Source: Algoriphagus sp.
Lineage (GTDB): Bacteria > Bacteroidota > Bacteroidia > Cytophagales > Cyclobacteriaceae
NCBI RefSeq assembly: GCF_030694375.1
Contig: NZ_JAUXYL010000038.1
Span: forward strand, 434,001 to 498,000
DNA: 64,000 nucleotides
Direction: 5' to 3'
The notes under the pieces are model-generated. The model worked only from the letters and a program-made list of their open reading frames with translations, ran no database searches and was not told the origin of the DNA. Below are positions 9,083 through 18,120 of this stretch, in pieces. A program made the position numbers and the translations under genes. How positions within the stretch are numbered: position 1 is the stretch's first letter; every line of letters begins with the position of its first letter.

Positions 9083-11191
9083 ATGAGACTTTTAAATGAC
9101 TGGATATCAGAAAGTCTGCTGAATGCCTTGGGATGGGCTTTGGTTCATTCGATTTGGCAGCTCATTTTAATTGCGGCAGCTCTTTGGATTTTGTTGAAAA
9201 TAGCTCACCGGGCAAAACCTTCCACTAAGTATGGACTTGCGGTAGGGGCTTTGGCCTTAGCGTTTGTAGTTTCAATGCTGACATTCGCATATCAATATGA
9301 GGCACAGCCCAGCGTTGCCACGCATATAGCAGCGAGTGGGGATCTTCAGATCTTCTTCGATAATTCGGCGATACTTTTGAGTGAATCGAAGTTTGAGTCA
9401 GGAATCCGGCAGGCTACTGATTGGATTGAGCAAAACATATTCTTGCTGGTTAACTTCTGGTTTTTAGGAGCGCTTTTATTTCTTTTCAGACTTGTCAATA
9501 GTTTCTCAGAAATACGGAGTTTAAGAAAATCCTCTTCTTCGGTGGTTGATTATCAGATTCAACGGGTTGCTTACCGTTTAGCAAACAAAATGGGTGTGAG
9601 CAGAGCGGTCCAACTGAAAATTAGCTCAGTGTGTATTTCGCCCCTCACCTTTGGAGCTTTCAAACCTATTATTCTGCTCCCTGTAGGCTTGCTGTTTCAG
9701 CTTTCACCTGCCCAGCTCGAAGCAATTATTGCACATGAATTGGCGCATGTGAAGCGCAATGATTACCTCGCCAACTTGCTTCTTTCGGTCATGGAAATCT
9801 TGTTCTTCTTTCATCCTTGTTATTGGTGGATCAACAATACTATAAAAGAACTCCGTGAAAATGCCGCAGATGACCTGGTCTTGAAATCTGGAATTGATCC
9901 CAAAAATCTAGCAACCAGCTTGGCGGAAGTCATCAATTTTGCACAGCAAAATCCACCCGAGTTGGCACTTGCCGCAGGCAAAAAAAGAAATCCAACACTT
10001 CAGCGAATCAAGCGGATACTAGGTTATCCCGCTCAAAATTATCCTCAAAACCCTATTATTTCTATCCCTATGTTACTTACCTTATTTCTCAGCGTCGGAC
10101 TGATGGCAAGTGCCCAACAGGACGCTACTAAACAAACAAGCTTAGCCACTTCCAAAGCACCAATCGCTGTGATTGAGCCTACGTATCATGATCCTTTTGC
10201 TCAGGATACTGTCATTAAAAAATTCATTGAGCCAAAATCTACTGAAACCGGGTCGGGTAGTGAAAAAAACCGCATGGTTTTCTCCGATGACAATGGAAAT
10301 AGGTATCAGATCATTGGCGATTTGTTGATTTCGGGAAAAGACACGATAGCACTCAGCCCCAAAGCAAAAGCTATGTTGGACAAATTGAGGGCTTTTGATT
10401 CTGAAAATATGCCTCATTTGGAGGTGCCTGCTGCCCCGATATTTCCGGTAGATATGGCTTTGGCACCCGTTCCAAAATTTGATTTTGAGGAGAAAATGCC
10501 AGTATTGGCAGCGTTTGGTCCTGCCCCTCAGATAGATATGTCTGAATTTCCCATGCCTGTTATGGACTTCGTGCCCCCGGTCATGCCCGTGATGGATATG
10601 TATTTTGAATTCCCATTCGACAAGGCCCTGACTTCATTTCCACTCGCTTTTGACACAACGAAAATGAGTAAGGATGAGAAAGAAAAATGGAAAAAAGAGG
10701 TAGAATTCAATTCCAAAGCATGGGCTAAAGAGGCCGAGGAAGTATCCAAAAAATGGGAGAAACACTCAGCAGAGTGGGAAGCCAAATTCGAAAAGGAATT
10801 TCAGCCCAAACTCAAAGAATTCGAAATCAAAATGAAAGAATGGGAGGCAGCAAATGGTCCTAGAATGAAGGAATTCGAACAGAAGATGGCAGAGTGGCAA
10901 GCTGCACACGAGCCTAAGATGAAAGAATTTGAGGCCAAGATGAACGAATGGCATAAAGCCAATAAGCCCAAGATGATGGAGTTCGAACTAAAAATGAAAG
11001 AGTGGGAAGCTGAGCAGAAACCTAAAATGAAAGAATTCGAGCAGAAAATGAAAGAATGGGAAGCCGCTCAAAAACCAAAAATGGAGGAGTTCCAACGAAA
11101 GATGGAAATATGGCAAAAGGAGCATCAGGCCAAGCTTCAGGAATTTCAAAAACTGATACAACAAGAACTCAAAAAAGATGACAATAAATAA
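9083..11191 (+). CDS. M56 (BlaR1-like) membrane metallopeptidase with 18-residue repeat tail
   Basis: A 702-residue membrane protein. The N-terminal ~340 residues hold membrane segments and an M56 zinc peptidase domain: HELAHVKR with the zinc motif at about 218-222 and ENAADD with the third ligand near 259. A membrane segment IPMLLTLFLSVGLMASA lies near 330-345. After this comes a Pro/Met-rich stretch (about 425-525, with PMPVMDFVPPVMPVMDMYFEF) and from about residue 573 to the end a charged helix of tandem 18-residue units of the type PKMKEFEQKMKEWEAAQK. The beta-lactam-binding sensor domain of BlaR1 is absent. It follows blaI by 2 bp and presumably relays a signal by cutting that repressor. 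The extended tail could be an envelope-spanning helix or a sensor; that part is inference. Confidence 0.85.
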   Translation: MRLLNDWISESLLNALGWALVHSIWQLILIAAALWILLKIAHRAKPSTKYGLAVGALALAFVVSMLTFAYQYEAQPSVATHIAASGDLQIFFDNSAILLSESKFESGIRQATDWIEQNIFLLVNFWFLGALLFLFRLVNSFSEIRSLRKSSSSVVDYQIQRVAYRLANKMGVSRAVQLKISSVCISPLTFGAFKPIILLPVGLLFQLSPAQLEAIIAHELAHVKRNDYLANLLLSVMEILFFFHPCYWWINNTIKELRENAADDLVLKSGIDPKNLATSLAEVINFAQQNPPELALAAGKKRNPTLQRIKRILGYPAQNYPQNPIISIPMLLTLFLSVGLMASAQQDATKQTSLATSKAPIAVIEPTYHDPFAQDTVIKKFIEPKSTETGSGSEKNRMVFSDDNGNRYQIIGDLLISGKDTIALSPKAKAMLDKLRAFDSENMPHLEVPAAPIFPVDMALAPVPKFDFEEKMPVLAAFGPAPQIDMSEFPMPVMDFVPPVMPVMDMYFEFPFDKALTSFPLAFDTTKMSKDEKEKWKKEVEFNSKAWAKEAEEVSKKWEKHSAEWEAKFEKEFQPKLKEFEIKMKEWEAANGPRMKEFEQKMAEWQAAHEPKMKEFEAKMNEWHKANKPKMMEFELKMKEWEAEQKPKMKEFEQKMKEWEAAQKPKMEEFQRKMEIWQKEHQAKLQEFQKLIQQELKKDDNK
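10800..11170 (+). repeat. 54-bp degenerate coding repeats (18-residue helical units)
   Basis: Within the M56 gene about six to seven consecutive units share the pattern P-[KR]-M-x-E-F-E-x-K-M-x-E-W-x-x. Each unit is 18 residues, exactly five turns of an alpha helix, so the same residues recur on the same face. Confidence 0.8.
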
Positions 11192-11215
11192 TTAATTGTG
11201 TGTTAATGCTTAGAT

Positions 11216-11251
11216 AAAGACCTGTCCTTTGGGCAGGTCTTTTTTTATTTT
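11216..11251 (+). terminator. Terminator after the M56 gene
   Basis: A 9-bp perfect stem AAAGACCTG / CAGGTCTTT with a 9-nt loop is followed by a long T-rich run. Confidence 0.85.
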
Positions 11252-11257
11252 TTTGAC

Positions 11258-11314
11258 GGGAAATTCGCCCACTTTTTGATTTCTCAATGAAATCAATGGG
11301 AAATTCACCCACTT
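11258..11314. repeat. Two 17-bp direct repeats, 40 bp apart, upstream of mraZ
   Basis: GGGAAATTCGCCCACTT at 11258-11274 and GGGAAATTCACCCACTT at 11298-11314 differ at one base. Read on the minus strand each contains AAGTGGG, the core of the MraZ-box repeats found 200 bp further down. Confidence 0.6.
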
Positions 11315-11359
11315 AATTGAAATCTCTGAAGTCAATTCCTTTTTTGAGATGTTCTTATT

Positions 11360-11379
11360 GCCGTAAAACGGCCTTTTTT
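11360..11379 (+). terminator. Small hairpin with T-run upstream of mraZ
   Basis: GCCGT-AAA-ACGGC followed by CTTTTTT forms a compact terminator-like hairpin between the M56 gene and mraZ. It insulates the dcw cluster from upstream transcription. There is no gene in 11192-11598. Confidence 0.55.
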
Positions 11380-11504
11380 ATTTGAATATGGGGGTTTTAG
11401 GGACACTTTGTGGAGGAGCTTAACGCCTTGACTATCAATAAAAATTTCTTCGATTTTTTTGAAAAAACATTGGCTTGGATGAAACTTTTGTCTACTTTTA
11501 ATTC

Positions 11505-11540
11505 AAAGTGGGAAAAAGTGGGGGAAAGTGGTAGAATGTG
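11505..11540. promoter_or_regulatory. MraZ-box: 10-bp tandem AAAGTGG repeats
   Basis: AAAGTGGGAA, AAAGTGGGGG and AAAGTGGTAG stand head to tail with 10-bp period (11505, 11515, 11525), followed by a degenerate AATGTG. MraZ proteins are known to bind short direct repeats with GTGG/TGGG cores upstream of mraZ, one per helical turn, so this is very likely the autoregulatory site of the dcw cluster. Confidence 0.8.
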
Positions 11541-11553
11541 AAGTTCATTTTGC

Positions 11554-11561
11554 TACTTTTG
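11554..11561 (+). promoter_or_regulatory. mraZ -7 promoter box (TACTTTTG)
   Basis: TACTTTTG fits TAnnTTTG and would start transcription near 11566, about 33 nt before the mraZ ATG. No TTTG is found at the -33 position, which instead is occupied by the end of the MraZ repeats. Confidence 0.55.
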
Positions 11562-11598
11562 TTTTTACTTCAAACTCATCAAATAGAAGAGTCAGGAT

Positions 11599-12033
11599 AT
11601 GTTCAATTGTCGATATGATTGTAAGCTGGATCCCAAAGGACGTCTGGTTTTGCCTTCCAAAATAAAGGGGGCAATACCGGAGGCCAATGGGAGTGCGCTT
11701 ATGCTTCAAATGGCAGCTGACAAATGTCTTAAACTCTATCCGATGGTTGAGTTTCGAAAACTGGAAAGTCAGGTAAATGCGCTTTCGGATCACAATGAAG
11801 AGACTCGCAGATTGAAGCGATCTTTTTTCACTCGTATCACTGAGGTAGAACTGGACAGCGCTGGTCGCTTTTTGATTCCAAAAGCCTTTCAGGAATACGC
11901 AGGTCTCGATAAGGATGTGATTCTGGTTGGAGTAGGTAGCAAAATTGAAATGTGGAGTGCGGATCGGTATAAGGACTTTGTAATCGAAGACGATATCGAA
12001 ATGTCACAACAGATGGAAAAATATCTCTCCTGA
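11599..12033 (+). CDS. mraZ: Transcriptional regulator MraZ
   Basis: A 144-residue MraZ with two AbrB-like DNA-binding halves: YDCKLDPKGRLVLPSKIK at the N-terminus and TEVELDSAGRFLIPKAFQEYAGLDKDVILVGVG in the second half, each with the D-x-[KA]-GR core. MraZ assembles into a ring-shaped oligomer that binds repeats upstream of its own gene and controls the dcw cluster. It is the first gene of the cluster, 4 bp before rsmH, and the repeats at 11505-11540 are its predicted target. Whether it represses or activates here is not visible. Confidence 0.95.
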   Translation: MFNCRYDCKLDPKGRLVLPSKIKGAIPEANGSALMLQMAADKCLKLYPMVEFRKLESQVNALSDHNEETRRLKRSFFTRITEVELDSAGRFLIPKAFQEYAGLDKDVILVGVGSKIEMWSADRYKDFVIEDDIEMSQQMEKYLS

Positions 12034-12037
12034 AGCT

Positions 12038-12949
12038 ATGACATCTGCTAATTATCATATCCCAGTGATGCTCGCCCAATGCACTGAAGGCTTGGCTATT
12101 GACCCTAATGGGATCTATGTCGATGTGACATTTGGAGGCGGAGGGCATTCTCGAGAAATCCTGAAGCAATTGGACAAAGGTCATCTTTATGGATTTGACC
12201 AAGACATTGATGCATTGGCCAATGCGCCACAGGATGAGCGGTTCACTTTTGTGCAGGCCAATTTCCGGGATATTAAAAGATACTTGAGGCTGTACGGGGT
12301 AAAGAAAGTTGACGGAATACTGGCTGACTTGGGGATCTCCTCGCATCAGATAGATGTGCCGGGACGTGGTTTTTCGACCAGATTCAGTGGCGAACTCGAT
12401 ATGCGAATGAATCAATCCGCTGATCTAAGTGCCAAGGAGGTTTTGAATACCTACGATGAAGGAAAGCTTCACAAGATTCTTGGAATCTATGGAGAAGTAA
12501 AAAACGCAAAAACTTTGGCGCAGGCTATCGTGTCCGAACGAGCCCAGACACCTTTTGAAACGACGGAAGGATTTACTGCTTTTCTGAAAAAATATGCTCC
12601 CCGTGGCAAAGACTTCAAATATTACGCACAGGTTTTTCAGGCCTTAAGGATTGAAGTCAACGATGAAATGGGGGCTTTGGAGGAAATGTTGCTTAGCGCA
12701 GTGGAGCTACTGAAGCCTGAGGGCAGGCTGGTAGTGATGAGCTATCACAGTCTGGAAGACAGGCTCGTCAAAAACCTGATTGCCAAAGGCAAATTCCAAG
12801 GGGAGGTAGAGAAGGATTTTTACGGAAATCTCATCAGGCCCCTGGAGCCGGTTAGTAGGGGATCAGTCGTAGCAGGCGAGGCAGAAGTAGCCGCAAATCC
12901 AAGAGCAAGGAGTGCCAAATTGAGAATAGCGAAAAAGACAGGGAAATGA
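12038..12949 (+). CDS. rsmH: 16S rRNA (cytosine(1402)-N(4))-methyltransferase
   Basis: RsmH (formerly MraW) methylates N4 of C1402 in the decoding centre of 16S rRNA using SAM. The 303-residue protein starts with HIPVMLAQCTEGL, has the SAM site VDVTFGGGGHSREIL, GILADLGISSHQID, the GFSTRFSGELDMRM block and the C-terminal SYHSLEDRLVKN and NPRARSAKLR motifs. It lies 4 bp after mraZ and overlaps the ftsL-like gene by 4 bp, as usual for the dcw order. Confidence 0.96.
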   Translation: MTSANYHIPVMLAQCTEGLAIDPNGIYVDVTFGGGGHSREILKQLDKGHLYGFDQDIDALANAPQDERFTFVQANFRDIKRYLRLYGVKKVDGILADLGISSHQIDVPGRGFSTRFSGELDMRMNQSADLSAKEVLNTYDEGKLHKILGIYGEVKNAKTLAQAIVSERAQTPFETTEGFTAFLKKYAPRGKDFKYYAQVFQALRIEVNDEMGALEEMLLSAVELLKPEGRLVVMSYHSLEDRLVKNLIAKGKFQGEVEKDFYGNLIRPLEPVSRGSVVAGEAEVAANPRARSAKLRIAKKTGK

Positions 12950-13332
12950 GTCAGAATACCTTTAAGAAGAAACTAAAGGCTGGGAATGCTCCAAAAAAAG
13001 CAGGCCCGGGGAAGACGATTTTCACTTGGATGGAAGATAAGTTGGACGTCAAAGGGATCCTGGGAGAAGGGGTACCTGTACAGCTTGTACCTCCTGTGGG
13101 CTTTCTGGTATTGCTTGCGCTGATCTACATTTTCAGCAATCATAGAGCTGAAAGTATGGTTCGGAAAATCGAAAAAGCCCAGCAGGAAGTAGAAGACCTT
13201 CGGGCTGATGTCACCACGCTGGAGGCAGAATATATGCAAAGCAGCATGCAGTCAGAAGTGGCTAAGCGAGTGGCTAAGCTTGAAATTTATGAATTGAATC
13301 AACCGCCGATCAAAATCGAGGTAAAAAAGTGA
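12946..13332 (+). CDS. FtsL-like cell division protein
   Basis: A 128-residue bitopic protein with a basic cytoplasmic N-terminus, one membrane segment (VQLVPPVGFLVLLALIYIFS, about 46-65) and a periplasmic coiled coil rich in Glu and Val. Size, topology and position between rsmH and the transpeptidase gene identify it as the FtsL equivalent, which in other bacteria joins FtsB and FtsQ in the divisome and activates FtsW/FtsI. Sequence similarity to proteobacterial FtsL is low, as usual. The stop codon overlaps the GTG start of ftsI by 4 bp (GTGA). Confidence 0.8.
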   Translation: MSQNTFKKKLKAGNAPKKAGPGKTIFTWMEDKLDVKGILGEGVPVQLVPPVGFLVLLALIYIFSNHRAESMVRKIEKAQQEVEDLRADVTTLEAEYMQSSMQSEVAKRVAKLEIYELNQPPIKIEVKK

Positions 13333-15437
13333 ATATTAAACGCTCCATAGTGCTCCGAGTGAGGGTGATTTTCATCCTGGTTGCTTTGGCTGCCTGCGCG
13401 ATCCCGTACAAGATCGCCGTGGTGCAGGTAAGGGAGGGAGAGAAATGGAGGGCAAAAGCCGAGCAAGTCAACTTCCAATACCGGGAAGTGCCAGCCACAC
13501 GGGGAAACATCTATGCCACAGACGGGAGCCTCTTGGCTACCAGCTTACCCTTTTATCGGGTAGCGATAGACCCGACGATGGCCAAGGATTCCAAATTCAA
13601 GTCAGGAATTGATTCACTTGCCAGAAACTTGGCCGGATTTTATAAAGACAAGTCTGCCACGGCTTACAAGCGTATGATTCAGGATGCCAGGGGAGACAAA
13701 AAGCGCTTCCTCATCCTCAACAGAAAGCAGATTGGCTATCAGGATATGCAAAAAATGACCGCATGGCCGATTTTTAGAGAAGGCCGCTTGGGTGGTGGAG
13801 TGATTTTCGAAAAAGTAGAAAAGCGATACAGACCTTTTAATTCATTGGCAAGCCGAACTGTCGGCTTTTTGAATGAAGACGACTACGGTGCAGGAATCGA
13901 ATACAGCTTCAATAATTACCTCAAAGGAAAAGATGGAAAAGCCTTGTTTCAAAGACTGGCCGGAGGAATTTGGAAGCCTGTTTTTGACGCGGAGGATATC
14001 AAGCCTGATAACGGCTACGACGTATTTACCACTTTGGATGTAAACATTCAGGATGTAGCGGAGACTGCGCTGAGGAGACAACTGACTGACAGAAATGCAG
14101 CTTTTGGTTCCGTGATTGTGATGGAAGTAAAGACAGGCCACATCAAGGCAATGTCCAATTTGCAGCGCAACAAGAGTGGCCTGGGCTATTCCGAAAGTTA
14201 CAATTATGCAGTAGGGGATATCGGAAATACCGAGCCTGGATCGACTTTCAAGTTGGTCTCGATGTTGGCGCTTTTGGAAGAAAACAAAATCAGTCTGAAT
14301 GAGACAATCGAAACCGGAAACGGTGCGCACAGATTCTACAATCAGACGATGTATGATGCCAAAAATGGCGGTTATGGCACAATCACCATTCGGGAAGCCT
14401 TCGAAAAATCGTCCAATGTGGCGATTTCAAAGCTGGTAGATATGCACTTTGGATCCAGTCCATCCAAGTTTATGGCTTACATGGATAAAGCCGGTATTGC
14501 CGAGCCATTCGATCTGCAGCTTACAGGGGAAGGAAAACCATTTTTCAAAAAGCCGGGGTCAAAAACCTGGTACGGAACCTCGCTTCCATGGATTTCCATT
14601 GGATATGAATCCAAGGTTAATCCCATCCATACCTTGGCACTTTACAACGCAGTGGCAAATAACGGAGTCATGATGAAGCCGCTGTTTGTAAAAGCAGTAG
14701 GTAGAGGCAATACATTGATGGAGAAGTTTGAGCCTCAGGTTTTGAGAAAGCAAATCGCCTCTGAAAAAACGATAAAGCACCTTCAGGAGCTTTTGGAAGG
14801 GGTGGTGTTGAGAGGCACAGCAAGAAACATCCTGAACGATAACTATAAAATCGCAGGAAAAACCGGGACAGCACAGAAAATCGTCAACGGGAAATATACC
14901 GAAACCTACTACACCAGCTTTGCGGGATATTTTCCTGCTGATCGACCCAAGTACAGCATGATCATCGTGATCGATAGTCCCAAAGGTATTGCTGCATATG
15001 GGGGCGATGTATCTGCTCCGGTTTTCAAAGAAATCGCAGATCGAATCTATGCTTTAGACATGGAATTGAATCCGGTGGATCAGTCCAAGATTTACATGGC
15101 TGAAAATCAAATCAGCAAAATGCCTTACATCAGTGCCGGAAAAGGGGAGGAGCTTCAGGGGATTTTTGATGAATTGGGTATCAAAGTGAAAAGCCCAGGC
15201 ACCGAAGATTGGGTGAAAGCTTCCCTGATCTCTGAAAATTTTGATTTGAGAATCAATGAGACTGAAAAGCCGACTGTGCCGGATGTCTCAGGTATGCCAC
15301 TTCGAGATGCACTTTTTGTCCTGGAAAATAAGGGGCTTAAGGTGAACTACAGTGGCAAAGGTCGTGTGGTGGAGCAATCGCTAGCTCCGGGCACACAGCT
15401 TAGCCCAAATGCAACAATCAACTTGGTATTAGGATGA
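13329..15437 (+). CDS. ftsI: Division-specific peptidoglycan transpeptidase (PBP3/FtsI type) with PASTA domain
   Basis: A 702-residue class B penicillin-binding protein that cross-links septal peptidoglycan. It has an N-terminal membrane anchor (VIFILVALAACAIPYKIAVV), a dimerisation domain with ATRGNIYATDGSLLATS, and the transpeptidase domain with STFK (nucleophile Ser near 305), SSN near 361-363 and KTGT near 511-514. The last ~55 residues (PDVSGMPLRDALFVLENKG...) form a PASTA domain. Translation must start at the GTG at 13329, since the frame overlaps the ftsL stop and no nearby ATG exists before the membrane anchor. It overlaps murE by 4 bp. Confidence 0.95.
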   Translation: MNIKRSIVLRVRVIFILVALAACAIPYKIAVVQVREGEKWRAKAEQVNFQYREVPATRGNIYATDGSLLATSLPFYRVAIDPTMAKDSKFKSGIDSLARNLAGFYKDKSATAYKRMIQDARGDKKRFLILNRKQIGYQDMQKMTAWPIFREGRLGGGVIFEKVEKRYRPFNSLASRTVGFLNEDDYGAGIEYSFNNYLKGKDGKALFQRLAGGIWKPVFDAEDIKPDNGYDVFTTLDVNIQDVAETALRRQLTDRNAAFGSVIVMEVKTGHIKAMSNLQRNKSGLGYSESYNYAVGDIGNTEPGSTFKLVSMLALLEENKISLNETIETGNGAHRFYNQTMYDAKNGGYGTITIREAFEKSSNVAISKLVDMHFGSSPSKFMAYMDKAGIAEPFDLQLTGEGKPFFKKPGSKTWYGTSLPWISIGYESKVNPIHTLALYNAVANNGVMMKPLFVKAVGRGNTLMEKFEPQVLRKQIASEKTIKHLQELLEGVVLRGTARNILNDNYKIAGKTGTAQKIVNGKYTETYYTSFAGYFPADRPKYSMIIVIDSPKGIAAYGGDVSAPVFKEIADRIYALDMELNPVDQSKIYMAENQISKMPYISAGKGEELQGIFDELGIKVKSPGTEDWVKASLISENFDLRINETEKPTVPDVSGMPLRDALFVLENKGLKVNYSGKGRVVEQSLAPGTQLSPNATINLVLG

Positions 15438-16897
15438 AAGTGCTCAAGGACATATTGTATAAAGTATCACTGACCTCGACCATCGGAGACATGGAGATTC
15501 GGGTGAGCAGTATTGTCTTTGACAGTAGAAATGTGATGGCAAGAAGTGCTTTCGTTGCTATTGCGGGAACTCAGGTAGACGGACACGAATTCATTGCCAC
15601 TGCCTTAAAAAAAGGGGCAACGGTCATCATCTGTGAAAAACTTCCTGAGGAAATCACTGAGGGAATAACCTATGTCCAGGTGGTGAATTCCGCGAAAGCA
15701 TTGGGCATTATCGCCTCTAACTTTTTTGATAATCCTTCGGAAAAAATCAAGGTTGTCGGAGTAACGGGCACCAACGGAAAAACCACTACCGTGACCCTAT
15801 TGCATCAGCTGTTTGTTGCGATGGGCTACAGCACGGGATTGCTTTCTACAGTAGAAAATAAGATAAACGAGGAAGTCATCCCGGCTACCCATACTACACC
15901 GGATGCGGTCAGTGTGCAGGCCTTGCTTCGCAAAATGGTAGATGAAGGCTGTACGCATTGCTTCATGGAGGCAAGTTCACATGCGATTGTTCAGGAGCGG
16001 ATCGCAGGATTAAAGCTCGCAGGAGCTGTTTTCACCAATATCACCCACGACCATCTCGACTATCACGGGACCTTTGATGAATACATCAAAGCCAAGAAAA
16101 AGCTGTTTGATGAGCTTCCGAAGGATGCTTTTGCATTGGTAAACGGAGATGACAGACGTGGCTCCGTCATGCTTCAAAACTGCAAGGCGGCACACCACAC
16201 TTTTGCATTGAAGACTTCAGCAGATTTTAAGGCAAAAATTATTTCGAATACACTCGAAGGACTCGAGCTGGATATCAACGGCAAACAGATCTGGTTCCGG
16301 ATGATCGGAGCATTTAATGCTTACAATTTGCTTGGAGCCTTAGGTGTTGCCTCGCTTTTGGGAGAGGATGAAGATGAAGTCCTTCGTGCGCTGTCGGCCA
16401 TCAAAGGGGCAAAAGGGAGATTTGACAGAATATCCATCGGCGGGATCATCGCAATTGTAGATTATGCCCATACGCCGGATGCGCTGGACAATGTCCTGAA
16501 AACCATCAACGGTGTTCGCACTGGCAACGAACAACTGATCACCGTGGTCGGCTGTGGAGGCAATCGGGACAAAACCAAGCGTCCCATCATGGCCAAGTTG
16601 GCGGTAAGCGAAAGCAATAAGGCCATTTTCACCTCAGATAATCCCCGTTTCGAAGATCCTATGGCGATACTTCGGGAAATGCAGGCTGGAGTTGGGCCTT
16701 CAGAGGTCCGAAAAACCCTGACTATTGAAGATCGACGAGAAGCGATCAAAACAGCCGTGATGCTTTCCAAAAAAGGAGATATCATCCTGATTGCGGGAAA
16801 GGGACACGAAGATTACCAAGAAATCCAAGGAGTAAAACACCACTTTGACGATGCGGAAGTCGTGACTGAGATTCTAGAACAATTGACGAGAAACTGA
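15434..16897 (+). CDS. murE: UDP-MurNAc-L-Ala-D-Glu:meso-DAP ligase MurE
   Basis: MurE adds the third residue of the stem peptide in the cytosol, using ATP. The 487-residue protein has the Mur ligase ATP site [11 protein letters not shown] at about 109-119, the [12 protein letters not shown] substrate region, [15 protein letters not shown] and the motif DNPRFEDP at about 402-409. DNPR is the signature of meso-diaminopimelate as the added amino acid rather than lysine. Start ATG overlaps the ftsI stop (ATGA), and mraY follows 1 bp after the stop. Confidence 0.96.
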   Translation: MKVLKDILYKVSLTSTIGDMEIRVSSIVFDSRNVMARSAFVAIAGTQVDGHEFIATALKKGATVIICEKLPEEITEGITYVQVVNSAKALGIIASNFFDNPSEKIKVVGVTGTNGKTTTVTLLHQLFVAMGYSTGLLSTVENKINEEVIPATHTTPDAVSVQALLRKMVDEGCTHCFMEASSHAIVQERIAGLKLAGAVFTNITHDHLDYHGTFDEYIKAKKKLFDELPKDAFALVNGDDRRGSVMLQNCKAAHHTFALKTSADFKAKIISNTLEGLELDINGKQIWFRMIGAFNAYNLLGALGVASLLGEDEDEVLRALSAIKGAKGRFDRISIGGIIAIVDYAHTPDALDNVLKTINGVRTGNEQLITVVGCGGNRDKTKRPIMAKLAVSESNKAIFTSDNPRFEDPMAILREMQAGVGPSEVRKTLTIEDRREAIKTAVMLSKKGDIILIAGKGHEDYQEIQGVKHHFDDAEVVTEILEQLTRN

Positions 16898-16898
16898 T

Positions 16899-18110
16899 AT
16901 GTTATACCCCATTTTTGACTACTTAGATCGAGTATTGGACATTCCGGGAACGGGTGTGTTTCGCTACATCTCGTTCCGTGCGGGTATGGCAGCGGTTTTT
17001 TCACTGATCATTACCATCACATTTGGCGAAGCCATCATCAACTGGATCCGCAGAAAGCAAATCGGAGAGACTGTTCGTGATTTGGGATTGGAAGGTCAGG
17101 CGCAGAAAAAAGGAACCCCTACCATGGGTGGTTTGATGATGATCGCTGCAATCCTGATTCCAACCCTCCTGTTTGCGAATCTTAACAATGTCTACATTAT
17201 TCTTTTACTGATTTCCACGGTTTGGCTGGGATTGATTGGGTTTTTGGATGATTACATCAAAGTATTTCGCAAAAACAAAGATGGACTTAAAGGCCGATTC
17301 AAGATCATCGGTCAGATCGGAATCGGAATTATCGTGGGGGCTACGCTCTATTATAATGATGATGTAGTTATCCGTAAGTTTTCCACTCCGGTTTCCATCG
17401 AGGAAGGGATTGTGGAGACCCCATCATTTCAGGATGTAAAAGCGCTACGGACTACCATTCCTTTTGTTAAAAACAACGAGTTGGACTATGAGCGTGTACT
17501 TGGGTTCATGGGAGAGTCCATGGTTCCGGTTCTTTATATTTTGGTTGCAATTTTCATCATTACAGCGGTCTCCAATGGAGCAAACATCACAGATGGAATT
17601 GACGGTTTGGCGGCCGGAACTTCTGCAATTATCGGCTTAGCAATTGCGATTTTCGCCTATCTGAGCGGTAACGCCATCTTCTCCCAATACTTGAATATCA
17701 TGTACATCCCCAATTCCGGGGAGCTCGTGATTTTTTCAGCAGCTTTTATCGGCGCATGTATTGGGTTCCTTTGGTACAATGCCTATCCGGCGCAGGTTTT
17801 CATGGGCGATACAGGCTCATTGATGCTTGGAGGAGTGATTGCGGTTTTGGCTTTGACGCTTCGCAAAGAGCTTCTGATCCCGATCACCTGTGGAATATTC
17901 CTGATCGAAAGTGTGAGTGTCATGCTCCAAGTGGGCTATTTCAAATACACTCGAAAAAAATACGGTGAGGGACGCAGGATTTTCCTGATGTCTCCTCTTC
18001 ATCATCATTACCAAAAGAAAGGAATACCTGAAGCGAAAATTGTGACCCGCTTCTGGATCGTCGGCATTTTGCTGGCAGTGATCTCCTTGGCCACTTTGAA
18101 ACTGAGATAG
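16899..18110 (+). CDS. mraY: Phospho-N-acetylmuramoyl-pentapeptide-transferase MraY
   Basis: MraY moves phospho-MurNAc-pentapeptide onto undecaprenyl phosphate to make lipid I at the inner membrane. The 403-residue protein has about ten membrane segments and the family motifs [51 protein letters not shown] and [10 protein letters not shown]. It is longer than the usual ~360 residues because of an extra segment after the fourth membrane helix ([20 protein letters not shown]... to LDYERVLGF), a feature I associate with Bacteroidota MraY. It lies between murE and murD. Confidence 0.95.
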   Translation: MLYPIFDYLDRVLDIPGTGVFRYISFRAGMAAVFSLIITITFGEAIINWIRRKQIGETVRDLGLEGQAQKKGTPTMGGLMMIAAILIPTLLFANLNNVYIILLLISTVWLGLIGFLDDYIKVFRKNKDGLKGRFKIIGQIGIGIIVGATLYYNDDVVIRKFSTPVSIEEGIVETPSFQDVKALRTTIPFVKNNELDYERVLGFMGESMVPVLYILVAIFIITAVSNGANITDGIDGLAAGTSAIIGLAIAIFAYLSGNAIFSQYLNIMYIPNSGELVIFSAAFIGACIGFLWYNAYPAQVFMGDTGSLMLGGVIAVLALTLRKELLIPITCGIFLIESVSVMLQVGYFKYTRKKYGEGRRIFLMSPLHHHYQKKGIPEAKIVTRFWIVGILLAVISLATLKLR

Positions 18111-18120
18111 TAAAATAAAT

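Noticed and set aside
9083-11191. Beta-lactam sensor BlaR1
   Set aside because: The M56 domain is present, but no SxxK/SxN/KTG penicillin-binding domain follows, so beta-lactam sensing is not supported.
11837-12415. 192-residue minus-strand ORF across mraZ and rsmH
   Set aside because: Shadow ORF spanning two certain genes on the other strand.
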